Positions 45,788 to 64,000 of a stretch of 64,000 bases of DNA are shown piece after piece. A program made the position numbers and the translations under genes. Every line of letters starts with the position of its first letter. The first letter of the stretch is position 1. Source of the DNA: Theristus sp. LFF4_11 (lineage: Eukaryota; Nematoda; Chromadorea; Monhysterida; Xyalidae); contig JASANC010000608.1 of NCBI GenBank assembly GCA_030248135.1, positions 1 through 64,000 on the forward strand, given 5' to 3'. A model generated the notes under the pieces. The model saw nothing but the letters and a program-made list of their open reading frames with translations. It was not told the DNA's origin and did no database searches.

Positions 45788-46703
45788 TACAGGGTGGGCC
45801 AAAAAAAAAGGTTCCATTTTCAAACTGCTGTCACTGGCTGGTAATTCAATATTATGAGCTGAAATTTTCAGCATTTATAAAACATGTGATGCCATTTTTC
45901 TGACAAAATTTTTATCTAGTTTGGTAAAGTAGATTCAGTTTTACAGCACAATGTTTAAAAATTCCCAAATTTTCAAAAAAACGGATTTTTAACCAAGAAT
46001 TTAACAACGAATCATTGCTCATAGACATCCAAATCATCATCAAAGTTTGTCGTCCGGCAGCGGCTGGATGGAATTTTACGCGAAACTGGCGAGTCACTGC
46101 AGAAAAACTTTCAGATTGCTCCCACCAGATAGCACACCAGACCCGTTGTTCTGCTGTCCACTTAACCATGACGAAACTGCAGAAAACTGAAACTGAAACA
46201 CTGTTTTTATTCAAACCGCAGAAAAACTTTTCAAAAGAAACAAATTAACAGACAGAGCAACACAGAAAACAAAAAATCAACTGAACAATTCTTTCTGTCG
46301 CAGTCGCATGGCTGCTGACTCGAGTCCGTTGTGAAACATCAGAATTTCGCTCGAGGTGCTCAAATGCAATTCAAGTGTGAGACCTTTCCACTCTGAGCGC
46401 ATGATTTGAACTATCACGGGTATCCAAAAAGACCAATTTGTCACCTTCGCAACAGTTTCAAAATTGAATCACGCATCTTGATACTAATTTTTTCTTTCAC
46501 TCATTTCAGTCAATTTGTTGATTTTTCGAGCTTTTTAAAAAATCTGCCACAGTGAGCGCTAGGAATTATATATCGGAAAAAAAATTTTGTCAGTAAAATG
46601 GCAACGCATGTTTTATCAGTGCTGAAAATTTCAGCTCATAATATTAAAACACCAGCCATTGACAGCAGTTTGAAAATAGAACCTTTTTTTGGCCCACCCT
46701 GTA
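45788..46703. mobile_element. mariner-like element E with CAGGGTGGGCC ends
   Basis: TACAGGGTGGGCCAAAAAAA at the left and TTTTTTTGGCCCACCCTGTA at the right. Inner similarity (GCTGAAATTTTCAGC versus GCTGAAAATTTCAGC) extends the inverted repeat to about 130-140 bp. It carries a transposase relic on the minus strand. Confidence 0.85.
45912..46169 (-). pseudogene. relic transposase N-terminus (mariner/IS630-type)
   Basis: Starting at ATG 46169 the frame reads MVKWTAEQRVWCAIWWEQSE, then VTRQFRVKFHP. This matches the F/WT.EQR..C..W..E..S...V.RQFR..F pattern of the N-terminal helix-turn-helix of mariner-superfamily transposases. The frame degenerates after about 50 residues and no DDE catalytic core is visible, so it is dead. 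Confidence 0.6.
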
Positions 46704-46726
46704 CATTTAGGTTGCTATGTTGCGCC

Positions 46727-46777
46727 TTTGTTAGCCCACCAGCCCAGACTCCAAGTCTAGGCTGGTGGGCTAACAAA
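46727..46777. repeat. near-perfect 24-bp hairpin
   Basis: TTTGTTAGCCCACCAGCC (46727-46744) is exactly complementary to GGCTGGTGGGCTAACAAA (46760-46777). The loop itself can pair (AGACT with AGTCT) after one mismatch, leaving only three unpaired bases. It begins 24 bases after element E. Confidence 0.8.
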
Positions 46778-47210
46778 CCGCAAACGTGGTTTGTCAATAA
46801 TTTGAATATCATTTTTCATTATACCATGATCTGAAAATCCGTTTTTTCTTTAGCATCTCTCACTGAGAAGCAAGACAGAAAAAATCACAGGTTTTCGACA
46901 ACACATACGGATGGATTATTTCCATATGTACAAAATTTACGTTATTTACAGTCTTGACAAGAGAACTTCATGCTTAAACTGACAGTTTTACTCGATTTTA
47001 CCAAAACCATCCACCGTAACCATAACCTACCAAACTCTGACTGAACTCAACAATCTCAAAACTGCAAGACAACTTGCAGCAACTGCAGACAATTTACCAG
47101 CGAAAATATATTTCGTCTTATTGCTATGCTACAGTTGTGATCGTTTACTATAGTCAGCATGTTATGAGGTTTGTACCTTTGCTGAATAACATAGACAAGC
47201 TATTCGGGTG

Positions 47211-48672
47211 GCGGAGAACTGAGGGAAGGAGGACTGAGGCCCGGAGGACTGGTCACAGCTTACACGCACGGGCGGAGAACTGAGGGAAGGAGGACTGAGG
47301 CCCCGGAGAACTGATCACCAAATGCGTTTTTGCTTTGTTCCCTGTCCCTATACCTATTTATTATTAATAATAAATAAATCCTTTTTATTTTTAATTATTT
47401 TTTCATTATTTTCATTTTCAGATTTTTTCCTTGTCCCCCCTTCCCTCCCTATCCTTCCCTACTTCCGTCGTTTTTCGCTTCCTTTATGAGCGGTTTTTTT
47501 CTATTTCTAGCCGTCAGTTTTCAATTTTTTGGTTTGTTTTGTTAAAATAGCCACAGAAATCGAACTGGTCTTCTCCAAGTCCAAACCTAACTCCAAAATG
47601 AAGTAAAGTCATCATCATTTCGACAAAAAAAAACGAAATGTCCAGCCCACGCCATGTCCTTAGCCCGGAAACCCAACACCTAATTAAACTGCAACCCGCC
47701 TGCTTGTCTCACCATCTTTGTACAAAAATCAATTTTACCCCGCGTGGCGATACATCAGTTCGGAAGTCCGTTTATGAGCAATGATAAACAGTGAGATTAT
47801 GGATGAACGTTGTTTTTTTGTCAAAAATCGCTATTTTTTGAAAATTACACTGTAAAAATAAACTGAAACGTGTAAACCTAAAAAAAGTTTGATCACGAAA
47901 GACTCTCAAAGCGTTCTAACAGTGTTCCAAATTTTAAGCCATGAGATTCTTGTTACAGCTAAATCAACCCTCCATATTTCACCACATTTGTCGATTTTTC
48001 ATGTTTTTCAGATATTCTGCTGTATTGAGTGATAGGGTCAACATTCTATAAAAAAAATTTGGTCAGAAAAACCTCCAAATGTTTTCTAACAGTGTTCCAA
48101 TTTTCAGCTCTAAACACCTCAGCACACACCAGTGAGAGCATTTTAGAATTGGAACCTTTTTTTTGGCCCACCCTGTATTTATCAAAGCTTTACAAAACTT
48201 GTAAACAATGTATGCATGATTCCGATATGTTTTGAAATTTACAAAACGCTTTATTTGCCGATATTGTGACACACATTTTTTTGAAAACTGCTAATTATTT
48301 GTGAAAGTTTTGAATATTTATGTGGAAAACCTAATTGTTTATGTCTGAAACGTTCATGTCTACTCTTTCGAATAAAAACATGCTGTATTCACTGTCATAT
48401 AAACAAATCTGCAATTGTGAGCAATAGAACATTTTTTCCATATTAAAAAGTTGAAATTTTATTAAAAAACAGTTTCGATGCCACTTAAAAGTCTAAATAA
48501 ACCAAAGCTGAACAACGGTGATGAAGAAAAACACACAGGTAATAAGAAAAACATGTGGGACTCAGTCCTCCGCTGAGGGCGCATGCGTGGGACTCAGTTT
48601 TCCGCGTGACCAGTTCTCCTTCCCTCAGTTCTCCGTGCTCAGTTCTCCTTCCCTCAGTTCTCCTACAGCCAG
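47211..48672. mobile_element. foldback element with GGAGAACTGAGGGAA subrepeats
   Basis: The left arm (47211-47320) contains GGCGGAGAACTGAGGGAAGG twice, about 62 bases apart, plus GGAGGACTGAGG units. The right arm (48556-48672) holds the inverse, CCTTCCCTCAGTTCTCC, twice and CCTTCCCTCAGTTCTC-related units. Just outside, AGCTATTC appears on both sides. The 1.2-kb centre contains no intact frame and includes a mariner E end. Confidence 0.6.
47990..48177. mobile_element. solo right end of a mariner E-like element
   Basis: GGAACCTTTTTTTTGGCCCACCCTGTA matches the right end of element E, and the 110 bases before it are diverged but similar (TTTTCAGCTC). No left end is seen nearby. Confidence 0.6.
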
Positions 48673-49262
48673 CTATTCAGCTAGAAACTGCGTAGGAACC
48701 GAACTGCTGTTCTGCTACATGGATCACCTGCAGTGCAGGTTAAGCCCCAAAGTCTCATAAGCGAAATCTTGTTGTTCCGTTTTCTATTTATGGTGAGACG
48801 AAAAAATCTTTGGTTTTCTTTGTCAAATAGACTAGAAACTCTTACCTACAAATGTTTATCATGCTCGAAACCGAGAACTTAGTTGAAATCGCAATTAACA
48901 AAAACGTTTAAGTGGACAACTAAGGAAAGCAAGCAAATAATATCAACGTTTAAATTCAAATAAAAAAATTTCAAGCGAATTATTGCTTAGTGCTTTCCGA
49001 GCCACACGTAAGTGTCAACAACCAGTCGCTTTTTACAACAACTCCTCACTGAATTCATGCCGCGGAATCGACGTTCCTCAAGACGACGGTCTTGGTCGCC
49101 GGAGGAGGAAGATTTGGGTTGGTTTAAACGTCTTTTTCTTCGTTGTAACCTTTTTGTAGTTGATATATCAGAGGAATTTGAGTGCATCGATCATACACAT
49201 AAAAACCACAATGCTATTTCTTACTGAAACCGCTGCTTGTTGTTTGTTTCCTCAAACAAACA
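48673..49262. other. intergenic stretch with a possible short exon
   Basis: An Arg/Ser-rich frame from ATG 49058 (MPRNRRSSRRRSWSPEEEDL) resembles the composition of the downstream gene and could be an upstream exon. The splice signals are weak. Confidence 0.25.
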
Positions 49263-49531
49263 TACAGTATAGCCGAATAAATGAGGCAGTTCGTCAAGGC
49301 GGGATCAGCTGCAGACTAGGAGTTGTCTTTTTCAAAAAAGCCAACGTAATTCCCAATCATGTGTACAAGGGTTAAAGAATGAATAGAATAGCGCGGATAA
49401 TCCATTAGTTTAAACAAACGCGTCAAATTTGGCACACAATTCAGTCTCTGAACGTCTTTTTTCTTTCATTCAAAATTTGCGCGCTCCTTGCACCCTGAAA
49501 AAAGCTGCCATGTTTAACCGGCCATACCGTA
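49263..49531. mobile_element. MITE C, copy 2
   Basis: TACAGTATAGCCGAATAAAT begins it and GGCCATACCGTA ends it. Length and order of motifs are as in 10047-10315. Confidence 0.75.
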
Positions 49532-49716
49532 TAATGTTTTATGACACAAATAATTTGATTTTCTCTCGCAGATTATTGCACGTTTAGCACACAACAAAAA
49601 ACAATAGATAAAACGCCTTTTTGATAAGGTGAAAAGGGATCAAATTGGTTTTTGAATTTTTCTTTCCTGTGTTAAAGAGGAAGAGGACCATTTCCACCGC
49701 TCATGTACTTTTAAAT

Positions 49717-52481
49717 ATGAAGCCGTATTCCCGAGAGTTTGTACAGTTACCAAAATTTAATGAGAAAAAACATAATTTAGACCTCGACGAGCGTCCGAGG
49801 ACCAACGAAACGTACGACATTGAAGACGACAGGGATAGAAGGCGATCGAAAAAAGATAAAAATGCTAGCCGAAGACGTAGAAGTGGCGACAGAGAAGGAA
49901 AACGCTATAGCTCACTTGAGTCACTGGTACACACAACAGTGTTTGCTAGAAAAGCACTACAAATTTGAAATAAAATTTCGGACTGTAGATATTATGGATG
50001 CATATTTTGCGTTAGGTTAAAAAAGACGCAAAAATTTGCCGACCTTGATGCGTGAAACGTGGCGTGTGGCTGTTTTTAATTTTCTTTTTTTACAGGAAGA
50101 ATACTCACCTGAGAGTCGGCGGCGGCACAATCGCGACCGTGAACGAGATCGAGGCTACTACGATCGCGACGACCGTGATCGAGTGTCAAAACGGAGTAAC
50201 GGTAAATGGGGGGGGCACTGCGGATTCCAGGGAGCTAGAATTCTTTGCAAAAGAAAAGCTCAGTTCGGTCTTTTTTGGCGACGACCGACAATATCGTTTT
50301 CAGTTTTTGCGTTTTTGTTGATTTTGAATCTTCAGTGCAGTAACCGCGCAAAATCTCCATTCCAAAAACAACAATGCAGGCGGTAGTCGAAAGTCGAGCA
50401 ACCGTCATAGCAGTAGCTCAAGAGAGGAACAAACGGACGTGCCGACGGTGCGAGTTGTGATTTCGCGAAAGCCGAGCAAACCGAACAAAGCGAAGGACGC
50501 GAGGAAGCCGGAAACAAACGGCGTACCGCAGCCGGATGTGGCGCCGCCGGCCGCACCGCCACCGGAGCCGACTGAAAACGGCGACAAGGAGAACAACGAA
50601 CGAGAAAAATGCCCAATTTGCGAGCACAACAAACATCACAGCAAGGATCAGAATGATACCGAGACACATGGTATAATCTTTTCTTTATGACCTGCAACTC
50701 AATGCGGTTGTGGACGTGAAAGGAAACTAATAGTTTCAATCTTTATGTGGTAATTCAGAATAGTCTAAGTGACCCGGCCTTATTTAGAAGACTCGGACCC
50801 TTTTGCCAATTTTGAATTTCCGCGTTGTGCATGAGACTGCTTACCCATCTATAAGCGCATTGAGTTGCGGGACCAAATAAAAAATCATACAAACATTCAA
50901 AGTCGCATCATTCAAATCAATTCCATTTTTAGTTATCAATTTCCCAGGTTCTGCGACTCAGTGCGTGTGCAGACGTAGAAAGGATACTTGTTTCAATCTT
51001 TATGTGGCAACTCAAAATCGCTCAAGTGACTCAGGCTCTATTTAGGGGACTCGTGATCATTGCCAATTTTGGAATTCCTGCGTCATGCATGAAACTGTTC
51101 TTACCTACCTATGAGCACAGGAGCCCACTAAATCTCGGGACCAAAACAAGAAAATAATACATGAAATCAAATTCCATTCAAATGAATAATAATTATTGCG
51201 ACTTATCCAATTCACAGCCGATCACGCGCACAAGACACACGGCCACGATAAACAGCCGTCCGCGGCGGAGGCAAAGTCGACCGACTGCGACTGTGACGGC
51301 GACGAGATCGAGTGTCGTTGCCCGATGTGCCACGCGCACTATCACGGCGTCGCCAGTCCCGTCGATCCGTACCAACCAACAGCACCCTACTATCCGGTCA
51401 ACGTCGACGGTCACACGCTTTACAAAAGGTTCGTTCGTGGATAATGGGTGACAATGTATCCGGGAAAAAACGCGCTATTTCACGAATGGTTTTCCCCCTA
51501 CATATCATACACCGTATTACCTCCAGTAAACCCCCATGGGGGATTAATGTGTCAGCGACTTTTAGGGGTGGGGGGTTATTTGTGAGGGGGGGGGGTTATT
51601 CGGAAACTTGTCGTGGGGGCAGGGTTTATTGGGGGGGATTAATGGTGGGGGTAATACGGTAAGTGTTGCGTGAAACGCAGCGTGCATTTGCGGTATGTTA
51701 TGCAAATGGAAACCTTAGCGTGAAGTTGTTCGGTGCGTGTTGTTGAGTTTTTCATCAGTGCAGTACTTGTATAGATATTATGTGGTGTGGTCATTTGATA
51801 AATTGATCTCCACCGGATTTCGAGTACCATTTTCAATGGCAGGCTATTACGCCAGTCCGCTGCGTTGGCGAATAATCATATTGTTGACAAATTTGGAGGC
51901 TGTTTGTATTTCTATTTTTTTGCTATCATCTGTATTCCAGTAAATTATTTGATGCGCACAACGCCGCCGCAACAAAGTCGACGACCGACCAAGGCGTTCA
52001 GATCGAGCCGTTCGACATGGAGAAGTACAAATCAGAGAATCACCGGCATCATCGTCATCATCACGATCGGCATCGCAGCCGGAGCGCGTCGCCGGCGCGC
52101 AAGTCCGGCAGCACGAAGAAGACGGGTGGGGGCGACTGTTCGGACTCAGAGTGCGAGTTGTGTCGGCTGGCGCGGCGCGCCGAGAGCGACGATCACGATC
52201 GGAAAACGGCAGCGACGGTGAAATCGACAAAAAGCGGCGACGACGACGACGGCGACAAGAAATCTCCGCGGTCACATCACCGCGGCAGCGGTAACCGCAA
52301 GAGCAGCGCCGCCGGCGAGCAACAGCGGAAGAGCTCCGGCAAAAAGAGCGGCAGTCGCGACGGCGGCAGGCGAACGTCGTCGCGCGATAGGAACCGGCGA
52401 ACGGCAACGAGCGACTCGAATCGTCCGGAGTCGCGCGACGTTGCCGGCGAGATCATCAGAAAGTACGGCAGTAAGGACTGA
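49717..52481 (+). CDS. Arg/Ser/His-rich protein with CxxC clusters, unrecognised family
   Basis: Exons: 49717-49926, 50096-50201, 50380-50670, 51218-51428, 51941-52481. They total 1359 bases, 452 residues plus TGA. Phases are 0, 1, 1, 2, and each donor phase matches the next acceptor. The N-terminal third is a charged RS/RD-type region (DDRDRRRSKKDK, RDRERDRGYYDRDDRDR). Exon 3 is Pro/Glu-rich and ends with CPICEHNKHH. Exon 4 has CDCDGDEIECRCPMCHAHYHG-like spacing (Cys pairs plus His). Exon 5 has HRHHRHHHDRHRSRS, a second pair in CSDSECELC, then a long Ser/Lys/Arg tail. The paired Cys/His could bind zinc or be acylated. I do not recognise the family and give no function. The true start is uncertain: the frame is open back to an acceptor at about 49677, so upstream exons are likely. 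Introns hold MITE B and a ~260-bp duplication. Confidence 0.75.
50691..51180. repeat. diverged ~260-bp tandem duplication in an intron
   Basis: Two copies start at about 50691 and 50951. Shared landmarks are TTTCAATCTTTATGTGG, GCCAATTTTG, GCATGA(G/A)ACTG and CGGGACCAAA. They occupy most of intron 3 of the RS/Cys-cluster gene. Confidence 0.75.
51511..51661. mobile_element. MITE B, copy 2 (intronic)
   Basis: ACCGTATTACCTCCAGTAAA begins it and GGGGGTAATACGGTA ends it. The internal CCCCCATGGGGG, GGAAACTTGTCG and long G runs match the larger copy at 15587. It lies in intron 4 of the RS/Cys-cluster gene. Confidence 0.8.
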
Positions 52482-54394
52482 CTGGAATTGGGGTTTTGTT
52501 GGAGCGATGGTGTTCAATTTGCCCGAACAAAACGGACATTTTTGAATTTTATTATGAACCAATTGCATATTTTTAGAAACATTTGCTTTAACCTCGACAC
52601 GAAGGAAATTCCAGAGAACGCAAGCGGTGGTGAAGAAAATTCCTTTTTTTGTTTTTTACCGTCACTGTATAGAAAATTGAAATCGACGGTGATTTCTGAT
52701 GGTAATTTTACACTGAGATTTTTAGCCTCGTTGTTTAGTTTCCCTTTTAATGTTGGGAAAACTGCTGAATTGCTCACGAACGTCGTAACTAAAATAACGT
52801 GTCGGACTAAACGGATTTTGAATGTTCATATTTTGAAATTGGAATGCTGAAACAAGTGTTTAAAGTTTTTGTTTGCGTATTATGGAATATTTTTAAGTTT
52901 TTAGAAATGTCTTTATTTATAAAATTTGCCGCAAAAATTATGTTTGCAGTGTAGCGGGTTGTTGCACAGTCAAAATATTCTTTGCCTACTTTTGTGAAAC
53001 GCTGGTTTGGGCTGCACAATCGTTCATTATGTATATCGTTTTTATAAACATTTATTCAATTATTAATTTATTGGCATTTTTTCTGATTGCATTGCTGCAC
53101 TTGATAATGAAAACTGATCACCAGAAAAATCGTGGAAACAATCAGAACATGGAACTGTGTCACTTTTTCAAAAAAAGGTGACCGTAAAAAGGCTTAAAAA
53201 ACTTTTGTTTAAAAAAAGTATTTTTTCCGCAAAGCGGACTTCCACTTGACCTTCTAACGAGTCATACACTACAGCCGGAAAAGTTTCTTTGTCGCAAAAG
53301 CACTGTTTTCCAACAGAGCAAACAAACTTTTTGATTCCCGCTAATTGAAAATCTTACCGATACAAATAGACGTAGACCTGACGTAAACGCGTCTTTGCGA
53401 AATTTTGCAGAACCAATGCAACTTGAAAAGTGAAAACATTAAAAACAAGCATTTGAAAATAAACCACTTAAGCACACTATATGTGGCTTGAACCTTTACG
53501 AAATAATCAAAAGTAGAAATAATTGATAAAAATTGGAAGTCTACAAGTTAATAAAAAATAAAATAATCAAAAGTAGAAATAACTCAAAAAAATTGGAAGT
53601 CCACAAATTAATAAAAAAACAATAAAACGACTTCAGAAAAGCGCTAAACAGAAGGCACAAAACGAAAAAATATCCAGATACCAAAAAGTAACGAACAATT
53701 GAAAGCTCTCACAGCGACAAACAAACAGATTGTGCAAGAAAGATAAAGCAAAGACAGTCAGTTATTTACAAACTGTAAAGCAAAGCAAACTATGAAAATG
53801 TACTGGAATCAATATTGTGATTGCATTATGAGCGAAACAATAAAAGTCATCACTCATCACATATGGAAGGAAGGCTTGTTTCAGAATTTAAAAAAACAAG
53901 AACACAACTGTTCAATTCATCACGCATTCAGAATCACAAAGTGAATCAGAATAAAGCTGAGAAATCACAAAAAAAGAATGTTTCACAAACAAGGAAAAAA
54001 ATGGAAATGTATTTGCTGTAATGAAAGTTTGTTTCAATAAAAAGTGCACTGACAGAAAACTCAGCATATGACAAATCCCCCATCCCATAATACAATCGAA
54101 CGTTCAGCACCACAAAAAAAACAGAGAAGTAAAATTTTGTCAACGAAAACCCACATTCTTTTGCAGAAACCGAACCGTCAATTTAAGAAACTGCAATAAA
54201 ATGAAAAACAACAAACGCACCACCAAATATACCAATATGATAATTTGTTCACGGAGTGAGACTAGTGTGTAATTTGTGTTCTTCCACGGTATTCTTTGTT
54301 CGCGCAAATATTTTTGACATAGGAACGTAATAATGTCTCAAAAAACCTATCACCCATTTAAAACAACTGTGAACAGCGCAGAGATTTTTGATTT
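52482..54394. other. convergent intergenic region with a 60-bp tandem repeat
   Basis: It separates two convergent genes and would hold both 3' UTRs. A 60-bp unit (ATAATCAAAAGTAGAAATAA, then AAAATTGGAAGTC) is duplicated at about 53502-53620. Otherwise it is AT-rich and featureless. Confidence 0.5.
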
Positions 54395-63742
<9,348 letters not shown>

Positions 63743-63789
63743 CTGCAATAAAAGTCAAGTCAGTCTGACGTCAGACTTACGTGTATAAG

Positions 63790-63945
63790 CAATCAGCTGA
63801 TTGGTTGGTGATCACGTGCATGCATGCTTTCTGTACAGATACTGCTATGGAGGCGGAGTTTGGTTTGCACATAAAATGCACGCATGCACGTGATCACCAA
63901 CCAATCAACGGTTTGCCTGTGATTTATTAGAGTTCGATTGTAATG
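63790..63945. mobile_element. MITE H, copy 3
   Basis: AGCTGATTGGTTGGTGATCA, then CGTGCATGC, and its inverse GCATGCACGTGATCACCAAC flank the GGAGGCGGAGTTTGGTTTGC core. The outer right end reads AGAGTTCGATTGTA. Confidence 0.65.
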
Positions 63946-64000
63946 TAAAATCTAAAATCCTGGTACTGAACAAGGCCACACTGCTGTTATAACATCGTGA

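Overview
The window looks like nuclear DNA of a nematode. It has split genes with GT-AG introns, many small inverted-repeat transposons, and a roughly 450-bp block of TTAGGC, the canonical nematode telomere hexamer, inside an intron. Long, transposon-filled introns and a retained SMYD4-type gene make a Caenorhabditis-like compact genome unlikely. I cannot name the species.

Left end (1-5.3 kb): the 3' part of an LTR retroelement or endogenous virus. A deoxynucleoside-kinase-like domain, broken by a one-base frame change, runs straight into a phlebovirus-type Gn/Gc glycoprotein polyprotein of 1235 codons. Three evenly spaced hairpins, a G-rich polypurine tract and LTR-like sequence follow. The kinase-glycoprotein fusion is the most unusual item in the window.

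8.8-13.1 kb (minus): a seven-exon aminergic-type GPCR of about 502 residues whose first-exon start region is repeated upstream in 166-bp units. 16.8-21.9 kb (plus): a five-exon SMYD4-like TPR/MYND/SET methyltransferase of 730 residues. 28.5-30.7 kb (plus): a four-exon single-pass membrane protein, possibly KCNE/MPS-like, carrying the interstitial telomere repeat in intron 2. 40.3-40.8 kb (plus): a one-exon paralogue of that protein. 49.7-52.5 kb (plus): a five-exon Arg/Ser/His-rich protein with CxxC clusters and no recognised family. 54.4-63.7 kb (minus, convergent with the previous gene): the last 11 exons of a long-tailed class I myosin (MYO1E/F, hum-1 type), whose 5' end lies past the right edge.

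The exon models were built by hand from splice signals. In each multi-exon gene the exon lengths sum to a whole number of codons and family motifs continue across the junctions. Exact boundaries may still be off by a base or two.

The rest is mobile and repetitive DNA. There are at least three MITE families with related TACCGTA/TACAGTA ends, two mariner-like elements with CAGGGTG ends (one with a relic transposase N-terminus), two kinds of foldback elements whose arms are built of short tandem subrepeats, and several hairpin repeats and microsatellites. The octamer CTGATTGG/CCAATCAG is strongly over-represented throughout, even inside coding exons. No functional link between the host genes is evident; they are a set of unrelated neuronal or housekeeping-type genes.
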